DNA of 64,000 bases from an uncultured Christensenella sp. (lineage in GTDB: Bacteria > Bacillota > Clostridia > Christensenellales > Borkfalkiaceae): the NCBI GenBank assembly GCA_910579525.1, contig CAJTUK010000007.1, positions 1 through 64,000 on the forward strand, read 5' to 3'. Below are positions 1 through 7,266 of this stretch, piece after piece. Made by a program: the position numbers and the translations under genes. The notes under the pieces are model-generated. The model was not told the origin of the DNA, did not search any database, and worked only from the letters and a program-made list of their open reading frames with translations. Within the stretch, counting starts at the first letter, position 1; each line of letters opens with the position of its first letter.

Positions 1-1
1 T

Positions 2-124
2 ATTGCATCGAATAGATTGCTTGCAAACAACGGCTTTAAGATAAAAAAGAAATCGCAATTTAAAAAATATAAAATGAATATCTGTTTTAACAGTTACATT
101 TATACTTTCAGTTGCGCTAATTAA
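2..124 (+). CDS. C-terminal fragment of a possible GNAT acetyltransferase (cut by window start)
   Basis: An open frame enters from the window edge and ends at TAA 122-124, giving 40 residues. It starts with a stretch containing ASNRLLANNGFK, which resembles the C-terminal N-x-(A/S)-S-x-R-(L/V)-(L/A)-x-x-x-G-F element of RimJ/RimL-type GNAT N-acetyltransferases that use acetyl-CoA. The rest is a lysine-rich tail without a recognised motif. A good terminator follows about 25 bp downstream on the same strand, which fits a real gene end. The assignment rests on one short motif. Confidence 0.35.
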   Translation: MASNRLLANNGFKIKKKSQFKKYKMNICFNSYIYTFSCAN

Positions 125-146
125 ACTTTGTAAATAATGTGTAGTT

Positions 147-183
147 AAAAGCTCGCGAACAATTTGTTCGGGAGCTTTTTATA
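147..183 (+). terminator. Rho-independent terminator of the upstream gene
   Basis: The arms AAAGCTC(G)CGAACA and TGTTCG(G)GAGCTTT pair over 14 positions with one mismatch, and a T-run follows. This closes the gene entering from the left edge. Confidence 0.75.
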
Positions 184-267
184 ATTGCATGTTTCTTCCT
201 ATCGGAAGTTCGTTTTTACAGCGGGGGCTTTTTTCTGTTTTTAAGACGGGATTGCTATATTTCGGAA

Positions 268-300
268 TAAAAAAAACCCGCGACGGGTACCCGTCGCGGG
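268..300 (-). terminator. Rho-independent terminator for the minus-strand membrane protein gene
   Basis: A perfect palindrome of 24 bp occupies 277-300. On the minus strand it is followed by a run of eight T residues (269-276 complement). It lies 13 bp after the stop codon of the gene at 314-1849. Confidence 0.9.
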
Positions 301-313
301 GAGCAATGTTTAA

Positions 314-1849
314 TTACTTCATTAAGTTTGCTTGTTTGTAGAATTCATTCATAAGACCGTCGGAAACGAGATCGCGTACTTTGCTGTAGTAAATGAATAC
401 GGAAGCGAAGAATTTGTCGTTTTTGCCGCCCACGCTATAATCGGGGATACAAGAGAGCGCGTCTGCCTGACGTTCGAGGAAGATTCTCGAAAACTCGAGT
501 TTCTGGTCGTTGTTGAGAGTACGAATGAAGTCGTCGGTAGGACCGTTATAGATAACGGGGGTGTAGACGACGTTGCCGTCCGCATCGTTGGTATAAACTG
601 AAACGGGAGCGTCGGCGGGCTGTTCTTCGGCAACTGCCTCTGCGGTTTCGGCAGCCTTGCTTGCCTGTTGCGCTTCTTTCTGTGCGCGGCGTTCAGCCTT
701 TTCTCTCGCCCTTCTTTCTTTTCTGGTTTCGACTACGACTACTTCGCCGTTTATTACGGTTTCGGCAGGCTTGTCGTTTTTAGCCTTTTTGCGCGATTTG
801 AAGGTAAGCAGGCGGATAATGTTTATTATGAACGCGATGACCGCAAGAGCCGCGATTACCATCGAGAACAAGCCGATTGTTATGCCTTCGGTTATAGCCG
901 ATACGATTATAACGATTGCGATAGCGGCGATTTCGAGAGTGTATCTCACGATGTTGGTGATGAGCATCCAACGGCTCGTTTTCTTGCCCATGCCCATAAT
1001 ATCGAGCACGCAGTTGAGAAGAACTATGAACACTACGATTGCGCCGACGATATCGAGAATTGCGAGTTTGATATCGGAAGGGATTGCATAACCCGCCGCA
1101 ACTACCGTGTTAACGAAAGATATTGCCGAGTGGTCGCCGATAAATCCGGTGCCGAGCCAACTGAGGTTTGCGCACATTCCGTTGATGGGGTCTGCAAGAG
1201 CGGGGATAATTTTTGCCAGATCGTACACTGCAACGAGTGCCGTGAGTACGCCGAGGAGCGCGAGAATGAGCTTGAACAGACCCGAGCCCTTTTTGTAGAA
1301 TATTGCCTGAACGGCGAGCATCAGGAACACTCCGCCGAACGCGCCCATTACGGTGAAGCAGTTGAAGGAAGCTATTCCGCCTTCCGTAAAGTTCAAAGCG
1401 TAGTTGAGCGCCATGAAGAGGAGGGACGCGAGCACTGCCGCGGCACACGCTTCGATGAAGGAAGCCGCCTTTAAAGCAATGTTCTTTTTAGCTTTTTTGC
1501 TTGCCGTGTTTGCGATAACGGGAATAAGAGCGACCAGCCCCATAAGCGTTACGAGAGCGTAGAGGATTACGAGAATAGCGCCCATATCGAGCGAGAAACT
1601 GCCCCACGTTGCGAGCTTGTAGCTGAACGCCAAAGGATATTTAGCGGCTATGTCCGCAAGAAAATCAAGCCCGTAGATGGAGTTGATTGCCGCGGGAAGT
1701 TGCGCGGCCAACATTTTGCCGAGGACGTCGTCACCCGTACCCGTAAAGGGAAGCAGAAGCCCCAAAAGCAAGCCGACAAGCGCGATTGCGTAAGTCACAA
1801 GCGCTACGATTCTGTTGGGGGCTTTTCTGATAGTTTTATCATTTCCCAT
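314..1849 (-). CDS. Multi-pass membrane protein of unknown function
   Basis: The product has 511 residues and no family I recognise. Roughly eight hydrophobic segments lie within residues 10-345. The first is a long helix directly after a short basic N-terminus, with a loop after it that may face outside. A charged cytoplasmic tail follows, rich in K/R/E/A (about residues 350-425, probably helical or coiled), then a folded-looking 80-residue C-terminus. The start at 1849 was chosen because GGAG lies 10 nt before this ATG and a strong promoter (-35 at 1952-1957, -10 at 1929-1934) makes any upstream start impossible. The gene is monocistronic: its own promoter in front and its own terminator behind. 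Function cannot be assigned. Confidence 0.75.
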   Translation of the reverse strand: MGNDKTIRKAPNRIVALVTYAIALVGLLLGLLLPFTGTGDDVLGKMLAAQLPAAINSIYGLDFLADIAAKYPLAFSYKLATWGSFSLDMGAILVILYALVTLMGLVALIPVIANTASKKAKKNIALKAASFIEACAAAVLASLLFMALNYALNFTEGGIASFNCFTVMGAFGGVFLMLAVQAIFYKKGSGLFKLILALLGVLTALVAVYDLAKIIPALADPINGMCANLSWLGTGFIGDHSAISFVNTVVAAGYAIPSDIKLAILDIVGAIVVFIVLLNCVLDIMGMGKKTSRWMLITNIVRYTLEIAAIAIVIIVSAITEGITIGLFSMVIAALAVIAFIINIIRLLTFKSRKKAKNDKPAETVINGEVVVVETRKERRAREKAERRAQKEAQQASKAAETAEAVAEEQPADAPVSVYTNDADGNVVYTPVIYNGPTDDFIRTLNNDQKLEFSRIFLERQADALSCIPDYSVGGKNDKFFASVFIYYSKVRDLVSDGLMNEFYKQANLMK

Positions 1850-1928
1850 GTCAGTAGATCTCCGTTTAAAAATTTTCGTCTCCGTGCAAGCGCGGAAAAA
1901 CGTTTGTCGTTTAGTTTGGATAATACAC

Positions 1929-1957
1929 ATTTTACACCGAAAAGGCGCGTATGTCAA
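1929..1957 (-). promoter_or_regulatory. Sigma-A type promoter for the gene at 314-1849
   Basis: On the minus strand TTGACA (1952-1957) and TAAAAT (1929-1934) are separated by 17 bp. The expected transcript start near 1922 gives a leader of about 70 nt. Confidence 0.85.
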
Positions 1958-2212
1958 GAATAAATATAATATTTACCCGTAAAATATAAACTAAAAAGGG
2001 CGTTTTCGAGGTGAAAATTTCGTTAAAATGTCAATTTTTTACATTTCTGCGCTTTTTTTTACGCCCGTTTCAACCTAAAATACGCGTTGGGTGCGGTATA
2101 TGCGCCGTTTAACGGCGTCGCCGTTTTCGGTTATTATGGGATTAAAAAGGGTTTTATATTCCGCGGACGTTATTTAACGCGGCGGTAACGGATATAATAA
2201 ATAAAGTTTTGT

Positions 2213-2241
2213 TTGCGTTTTCGGCGTAATTTTGATATAAT
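2213..2241 (+). promoter_or_regulatory. Probable promoter for the PucR-type regulator operon
   Basis: TATAAT at 2236-2241 lies 17 bp after TTGCGT (2213-2218), a weak -35. A purine-rich AAAAGGCAGG and the ATG at 2264 follow. Between 1958 and 2212 I see only AT-rich intergenic DNA with a second TATAAT-like box near 2193 and no gene. Confidence 0.5.
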
Positions 2242-2263
2242 GCGGAAAAGGCAGGTTTTTGAT

Positions 2264-2662
2264 ATGGAAAATAATCGAAAATACGGTGAAATTGAGGATA
2301 TTCCGCGGGCAAACGGGGAAGACGGAGAGGATTTTCCCGCTCCGCCGCCAGCGCTTATAGGCGGGGCGGACGTTATGCGGCTTTTGGGTACGCTGCCGAA
2401 AACGCAGCGCGAAAAGCTGACCTCGGGCTACGATATCAAGACGCTTGCGAAGATTTTCGAGGACGCGGAAGCGATGCGTACGGTGGACGCTTTTATAGAA
2501 AACGATTTGAGCGTGTGCCGTACGGCGCGCGCCATGTACATGCACAGAAACACGCTGATTTACAGGCTCAACGCGATACGCAGACAGACGGGCTTCGATT
2601 TGCGGGTTTTTAAAATGGCGGTGACTTTTAAAATTTTACACTATCTGTATGTTTTGAGGTGA
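2264..2662 (+). CDS. Small PucR/CdaR-type helix-turn-helix protein
   Basis: The product has 132 residues. The last 60 (around LSVCRTARAMYMHRNTLIYR) match the C-terminal HTH of PucR/CdaR regulators, in which a helix-turn-helix with a conserved H-R-N-T-L-x-Y-R-L binds DNA. The usual large N-terminal sensory domain is missing, so the protein is nearly just the DNA-binding part plus an acidic, proline-rich N-terminus. Starting at 2264 places AAAAGGCAGG before the ATG; an ATG at 2240 overlaps the -10 box and is unlikely. Its stop lies 9 bp before the S41 protease start, so the two are probably cotranscribed. The target genes are unknown. Confidence 0.7.
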   Translation: MENNRKYGEIEDIPRANGEDGEDFPAPPPALIGGADVMRLLGTLPKTQREKLTSGYDIKTLAKIFEDAEAMRTVDAFIENDLSVCRTARAMYMHRNTLIYRLNAIRRQTGFDLRVFKMAVTFKILHYLYVLR

Positions 2663-2671
2663 GGTGAATTT

Positions 2672-4039
2672 ATGGAAGAGAACGAGGGCGTTTCTTTATC
2701 TGAATCAAACGAAAGAAAGTTGAACGCGATTAAAATAGCGGTTGCGGTAATCTGTGCGGTAACGATTGCGGCGGGCTGTTTTTTCGCGGGTTTTTTTATA
2801 AGGGAGGCGACTTTGCCGCAGGACGTAACGTCTATGAAATGGGCGTTGGGAATAATAGAGGACAACTATTATTTTTACGACGACTTCGACAGGGACGGGG
2901 CGAAGAACGAGTCGCTTGCGGTGCTGGCTTCGAAGCTGGACAGATATTCGGAATATTACACCGCGGAGGAATATGAAAGGCAGGTTAAGGACAATGCCGG
3001 TTCGAAGAGCGGGCTGGGGATATCTTATAATTTTATTAACGGTACGGGCGTGCGCGTTGTGACGGTTGCGGGCAATTCGCCTGCTTACATTGCGGGGATA
3101 AGCGCGGGAGACGTTTTTACCGGAGGCGTTTACAAGGGCGAGGAAGTAAAGTTCGACACGGCGGAAAAGGCGTCCTCGTTTTTTGCCGAAGCGGAGGACA
3201 ACGTTGAATTTACCGTGAATTCTGCGGAGCGTTCTTATACGGTTGCGAAGTGCGAATACACCGCGAGCTACGCGTGTATGGCGACGAGTTCTACTTATTG
3301 GGACTTTATTTCCGCGGCGGAAGGCGGGTTAAGCCCGAACGAGGACAAGACAAAAGCTATGGGATTTTTACCCGAAGATTTTGCCTATATAAGGCTGTCG
3401 CAGTTTTACGGCACGGCGGCGAACGAGCTGGGAGTGCTGTTTGAAAAATTCAATTCTTACGGCAAAAAGTCGATGATAATCGATTTGCGCAATAACGGAG
3501 GCGGGTATGTGGACGTTATGTGCGATATAGCCGGCTATTTTACTTCTTCGCAGACGCAACGCGGCTGCGTTGCGATGACCGCGGAATATAAAAACGGCGG
3601 GACAAGAACGGAATATACTAAAACGCACAAGAGCAACGCCGCTGTTTCGAAGGATACCGATATTTACGTTTTGGCGAATTCCGGCACGGCGAGCGCGTCG
3701 GAGGCGCTTATAGGCGTTTTGGTGAGTTACGGGTTTTTGGATTACGAAGATATATTTGTTTCCGACTTCGGCGAAGAATATCTGGCTTATGCGGGCGAGA
3801 GCGCGAAGACTGCGCAGACTTACGGTAAGGGGATAATGCAGACGACGTTCGTCAATCCTTTTACGCACGAGGCTCTGAAACTGACCACGGCGAGGATACT
3901 TTGGCCGAACGGCAAGTGTATACACGAGACGGCGCTTTCCGCAAAGGACGGCTGCTCTCCGGTATATGCGGAGTGGACTTCGACCAAGGACGACTCCGAA
4001 CTCAAACGCGTTTTGGAAATTATAGAAAGCAAAGGCTGA
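2672..4039 (+). CDS. S41-family C-terminal processing peptidase, membrane-anchored
   Basis: The product has 455 residues. One membrane segment (about 20-43) near the N-terminus should place the rest outside the cell. A PDZ-like domain (about 105-165) precedes the S41 catalytic core. The nucleophile is expected in NSGTASASE (336-344, Ser341) and the base lysine in TYGKG (Lys386). The Ser-Lys distance is 45 residues against about 25 in typical Prc/CtpA proteins, so about 20 residues are inserted between them. Such enzymes cleave exported proteins at non-polar C-termini. The start has a good GAGGTGA site that overlaps the end of the preceding regulator gene. A strong terminator follows. Confidence 0.85.
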   Translation: MEENEGVSLSESNERKLNAIKIAVAVICAVTIAAGCFFAGFFIREATLPQDVTSMKWALGIIEDNYYFYDDFDRDGAKNESLAVLASKLDRYSEYYTAEEYERQVKDNAGSKSGLGISYNFINGTGVRVVTVAGNSPAYIAGISAGDVFTGGVYKGEEVKFDTAEKASSFFAEAEDNVEFTVNSAERSYTVAKCEYTASYACMATSSTYWDFISAAEGGLSPNEDKTKAMGFLPEDFAYIRLSQFYGTAANELGVLFEKFNSYGKKSMIIDLRNNGGGYVDVMCDIAGYFTSSQTQRGCVAMTAEYKNGGTRTEYTKTHKSNAAVSKDTDIYVLANSGTASASEALIGVLVSYGFLDYEDIFVSDFGEEYLAYAGESAKTAQTYGKGIMQTTFVNPFTHEALKLTTARILWPNGKCIHETALSAKDGCSPVYAEWTSTKDDSELKRVLEIIESKG

Positions 4040-4050
4040 ATAAAGCGGGG

Positions 4051-4100
4051 AAAAGCCCCCGCCCCGCCGCAATTCGTGCGGCGGGGCGGGGGCTTTTTGT
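4051..4100. terminator. Bidirectional terminator between convergent genes
   Basis: A GC-rich stem (arms 4051-4070 and 4078-4097, loop of 7) is followed by TTTTTGT on the plus strand and by a short T-run on the minus strand. It separates the S41 peptidase from the minus-strand MinE-like gene. Confidence 0.85.
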
Positions 4101-4108
4101 TTGTGTGA

Positions 4109-4306
4109 TTAAAGGGGTTTTTTAAGTGACCTTACGCGGCGCGCCGTGAACAGTACGCAGACGAGAAAGCCGCCGTCGGAGCGGGTTATTTCGACGGAAG
4201 GGTTTTCCGCTTCGAAATATTCGTCTAAAACTTTTTGCATATCTTTTAAAAAAAGACCGCGTTCGAAGTCGGACATATCGTCGCGTTCGAGAACAATGTT
4301 TTTCAT
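4109..4306 (-). CDS. MinE-like topological specificity protein, short form
   Basis: The product has 65 residues. It aligns by eye with MinE from the anti-MinCD helix onward. NIVLERDD corresponds to the (L/I)-(L/I)-V-x-x-D-R region, and FLKDMQKVLDEYFE to the K-x-D-I-x-x-V-I-x-x-Y helix; a beta-strand pair with VEIT and FLVCVLFT follows. MinE normally has 80-90 residues and begins with a membrane-targeting sequence, which is absent here. The start codon overlaps the stop of the upstream ParA/MinD-like gene as ATGA, so translation is probably coupled. The pairing with a MinD relative is the best support. Sequence similarity is weak, and a different small ParA partner remains possible. Confidence 0.55.
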   Translation of the reverse strand: MKNIVLERDDMSDFERGLFLKDMQKVLDEYFEAENPSVEITRSDGGFLVCVLFTARRVRSLKKPL

Positions 4307-5034
4307 ACCTTTTCCCTCAATTTTCTTTTAAAATATCCGTTTACGCCGCCGAAGCCCTTTAACACGTTGAATACGCCCTCGCGCTTGCCGAGCAGGACTT
4401 CAGCCGCAAACGAAAACGCTTTTTTCGTATAGTTTTTGCATTTGCCGGCGGGGAGAAGCAGGTCTTCGGGGATTACCGCCGCGAGCGGAGTATGCAGGAG
4501 CGCGGAGATTTCGTGCGCGGTCATGGTTTCGCCGTTTAAAATCTGCGCGGCGTTGAGTTTGTTGACCACGAGCGAGACGTTTTTCAAACCGCCGTCGGCA
4601 AGACGCGAACGGCACGCGTCGGCGCTCTTTACCGACGGAACGTAAGGTTCGGTGACGATAAGAGCCGAGTTGCAGAGGTTTGCGCATGTTTTGTCGGCGA
4701 GGATAAAGTCGAACAGTCCGTCCACGTCGTGCACCGCCTTTTCGGCGAAAGATTTGTCGCGCAGACCTATCGACGGCATGAACGCGAGGTTGCTCTCTCT
4801 AGGGTGGGATACTACCGTCTGTTTGGCGCGGCAGGCGCACTTTTCGTAGTCGGCGAGGGTGTAAACCACCGTTTCGCGGCAACCGCCTATTATTTCGGCG
4901 CAGCCCGTTTCCGAGTCGCCGTCTACCACGAGGGTGCGCGCGCCCAGCTTTGCCAGCGCCAGACCCAGACCCACGGCGAAAGTGGTTACGCCCGTGCCGC
5001 CCTTGAAAGAAGTGATTAAAATTTTTTGTGACAT
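4303..5034 (-). CDS. MinD/ParA-family protein with altered P-loop
   Basis: The product has 243 residues (E. coli MinD has 270). A deviant Walker A motif KGGTGVTT (11-18) retains signature Lys11, but the P-loop lysine expected at position 16 is Val. The switch I region is LVVDGDSE, and a FDFILAD strand stands where switch II normally follows. The C-terminus (about 225-243) ends in a basic amphipathic NGYFKRKLREKV, like the MinD membrane-targeting helix. MinD recruits MinC and places the division site; ParA relatives such as CpaE/TadZ share the K-to-A/V change. Its partner gene overlaps it by ATGA, and no minC is in the window. Only AAGG close to the start serves as ribosome site. Confidence 0.65.
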   Translation of the reverse strand: MSQKILITSFKGGTGVTTFAVGLGLALAKLGARTLVVDGDSETGCAEIIGGCRETVVYTLADYEKCACRAKQTVVSHPRESNLAFMPSIGLRDKSFAEKAVHDVDGLFDFILADKTCANLCNSALIVTEPYVPSVKSADACRSRLADGGLKNVSLVVNKLNAAQILNGETMTAHEISALLHTPLAAVIPEDLLLPAGKCKNYTKKAFSFAAEVLLGKREGVFNVLKGFGGVNGYFKRKLREKV

Positions 5035-5146
5035 AACCTTAATTTAATATAACGACCGAGGGGGAAATCGGGCTTATTTTGCCGTATTAGAGCGAAAAAC
5101 GTATTTAAGCGTTATTTTTGCACGCGCGGAAAACTATATTATTATT

Positions 5147-5392
5147 ATGAAATTACTCGAACAGATTTTATCCGAGTTGGGCGCGGACGATTTAAAGGCG
5201 TTTACCGTGGTTCCGTCTTTCGGCGCGTATTTCCGCAGTGTGAAAAGCGTGAACGAGTATTCGGCGGAGAAAATAGTGCTTACTGTGAGAAAGACCGCGG
5301 TTACGGTCGAGGGCGAAGGACTGGAAATAGGCAGTTATTTCGAACAGGATATATTCATCAAGGGGAATATAAAAGTTGTTAAAATATGTTGA
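5147..5392 (+). CDS. yqfC: YqfC/YabP-family sporulation protein
   Basis: The product has 81 residues with the YqfC fold pattern: a short N-terminal helix, then beta strands with EKIVLTVRKTAVTVEGEGL and a final I-x-G-x-I motif (FIKGNIKVV). YqfC is expressed in the mother cell during sporulation in Bacillus and is always next to yqfD, as here; the two genes overlap by 17 bp. No Shine-Dalgarno sequence precedes the ATG, and the AT-rich stretch just upstream resembles a -10 region, so a very short leader is possible. Its role in the cell is not known in detail. Confidence 0.8.
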   Translation: MKLLEQILSELGADDLKAFTVVPSFGAYFRSVKSVNEYSAEKIVLTVRKTAVTVEGEGLEIGSYFEQDIFIKGNIKVVKIC

Positions 5393-6275
5393 CCTGACGA
5401 GGATAAAGATAATTTCCGCTGCGGAGACGGCGCTCAAAAAACTCAAAAAGGAGGGAGTTGCCGCCTATAACGTAAAAAAAGAGGGGGCGGGACTGCTCTT
5501 TTCGGTTAAGGACAAAGACGTTAAAAAAGTTTTTGCAATTTTCGATAAGCCGTGTTATAATGTTTCCGTATATAAGCCGAGCGTGATAAAACGCGCTGCG
5601 GCGTTCGTTAAACTGCGGGCGGGACTGTTTGCCGGAGCGTTGCTTTTTGCCGTTTGCGCCTGTTTTGCGAACGGGTACGTTCTTAAAATAGAGGTGAGCG
5701 GAAGCGGCAGTTACCTCGAAACGGAAATTTTGAGAATTATCGCGGACGAGGGCGCCGGTACGTTTAAGCCGTTTGCTTCGCTCGACGTTTCGCAGGCGTC
5801 GGGAAGAATACTCGCGTTGCCGCAGGTAACTTTTTGCAACATAAGCAAGAAGGGGAGCGTTCTTGTTGTGGACGTGCAGGCCGACGCCGAGCACTACGGC
5901 GCGGCGGACGGGAGCGGGCTCATAGCCGACCGCAGCGGAATAATAAGGAATATTGTGGCGGTGTGCGGCACTCCTGCGGTAAAGGCGGGGGACAAGGTAA
6001 AGGCGGGGGACGTGCTTATTTATCCCAAAACGCTTGCCGGCGACAAGGAGATAGACTGCCTTGCGGCGGGGTATGCGGAAATAGAGTGCGCGCGCACGAC
6101 GGAGTACTTTGCAACCGAAGAGAGCGAAGAGAACCTGAAAAACGCTTACGCTTCTACTCTTATAGACGAAGGCGAGATACTTACCCGTAAACATACCGTT
6201 AAACCAACGGAGGGCGGGGTTATGTACGTTATAGAATTTACTTGTTTACACAAAGTAAGTATAAATCTGGAATAA
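5376..6275 (+). CDS. yqfD: Sporulation protein YqfD, short form
   Basis: The product has 299 residues; Bacillus YqfD has nearly 400. A basic N-terminal region (1-75) precedes one clear membrane segment (about 82-102). An extracytoplasmic part follows with the typical sequences ASGRILALPQVTF and DRSGIIRNIVAVCGTPAVKAGDKVKAGDVLI, a barrel-sandwich-like region. The start is TTG at 5376, preceded by AGGGG about 10 nt upstream and inside yqfC; the nearby ATG at 5386 is out of frame. YqfD is needed for forespore engulfment and sporulation in Bacillus. Here it is part of the yqfC-yqfD-phoH run. The missing length is mainly in the C-terminal region. Confidence 0.85.
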   Translation: MLKYVDLTRIKIISAAETALKKLKKEGVAAYNVKKEGAGLLFSVKDKDVKKVFAIFDKPCYNVSVYKPSVIKRAAAFVKLRAGLFAGALLFAVCACFANGYVLKIEVSGSGSYLETEILRIIADEGAGTFKPFASLDVSQASGRILALPQVTFCNISKKGSVLVVDVQADAEHYGAADGSGLIADRSGIIRNIVAVCGTPAVKAGDKVKAGDVLIYPKTLAGDKEIDCLAAGYAEIECARTTEYFATEESEENLKNAYASTLIDEGEILTRKHTVKPTEGGVMYVIEFTCLHKVSINLE

Positions 6276-6279
6276 CTTT

Positions 6280-7266
6280 ATGGATAAAAACGTTAAAAAA
6301 CTAAACGCCGAAAACACCGACGTTTTGCAAAAATTTTTGGGTGCGTTCGACGAAAACGTAAATCAGCTGATGCAGGAGCTGGGAGTGATAATCCGTGTGG
6401 ACGGCGTTAAAGTAGTCGTAAGCGGAGCGGAAGAAAGGGTGAACCTTGCCGCGGAAGTGGTTGAAAACCTTTTGGAACTTGCCGGAAAGGGCGAGGATAT
6501 AGACCGCGGACGCGTGACTTATTGCGTTGAGCTTGCCAAAGAGGGAAAGGCGAAGGATATAACGAAGCTCGCTTCAGGCACGGTTGCGATAACTTCTCGC
6601 GGGAAGCCGATTAAGTGCAAGACGGTGGGACAGCGCACTTACGTGGACGCGATAAAAAAACACGGTGTGACGTTTGGGATAGGACCCGCCGGCACGGGAA
6701 AGACCTACCTTGCGGTGTGTCTTGCTGTACAAGCCTACAAGCAAAAGCAGGTTGATAAAATCATTTTGACCCGCCCTGCCGTGGAAGCAGGCGAAAAACT
6801 GGGGTTTTTGCCCGGCGATTTGCAGACGAAGGTGGACCCGTATTTAAGACCGCTGTACGACGCGCTCGAGGAGATGCTGGGCGCCGAAACTTATTTAAAG
6901 CTCATGGAGCGCGGAACGATAGAGGTTGCGCCGCTCGCATATATGAGGGGAAGGACGCTTTCGAACGCGTTTATTATACTCGACGAAGCCCAGAACGCCA
7001 CGCGCGAACAGATGAAGATGTTTTTGACGAGGCTGGGCGACGGGAGCAAAATGGTGGTTACGGGCGACGTAACGCAGATAGATTTGCCCGACGGAAAGAT
7101 GAGCGGGCTCGAACACGCCGCGCGCGTTTTGAAGGACGTGGAGGGCGTTTCGGTAATTTACTTAAACGATAAAGACGTTGTGCGCAATCCGCTTGTAATG
7201 AGCATAGTGCGCGCTTACGAAAAAGATTTGCACGGGAGAAAAGAACTTGAAAATAAACATGACTAA
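6280..7266 (+). CDS. phoH: PhoH-family ATPase
   Basis: The product has 328 residues, the usual length. An N-terminal KH-like region is followed by the PhoH ATPase domain, with Walker A GPAGTGKT (135-142) and Walker B FIILDEAQNA (231-240), and an SF1-type VTGDVTQIDLP stretch. PhoH/YbeZ proteins are cytosolic nucleotide-binding proteins linked to RNA metabolism and ribosome maturation, and they commonly sit beside ybeY, which lies two genes downstream. Spacing to yqfD is 4 bp, and the next gene overlaps its end by about 20 bp. Confidence 0.92.
   Translation: MDKNVKKLNAENTDVLQKFLGAFDENVNQLMQELGVIIRVDGVKVVVSGAEERVNLAAEVVENLLELAGKGEDIDRGRVTYCVELAKEGKAKDITKLASGTVAITSRGKPIKCKTVGQRTYVDAIKKHGVTFGIGPAGTGKTYLAVCLAVQAYKQKQVDKIILTRPAVEAGEKLGFLPGDLQTKVDPYLRPLYDALEEMLGAETYLKLMERGTIEVAPLAYMRGRTLSNAFIILDEAQNATREQMKMFLTRLGDGSKMVVTGDVTQIDLPDGKMSGLEHAARVLKDVEGVSVIYLNDKDVVRNPLVMSIVRAYEKDLHGRKELENKHD

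Noticed and set aside
1850..1957. N-terminal 36-residue extension of the first membrane protein
   Set aside because: The upstream start lies inside the -35 box of the predicted promoter, and the ATG at 1849 has its own GGAG.
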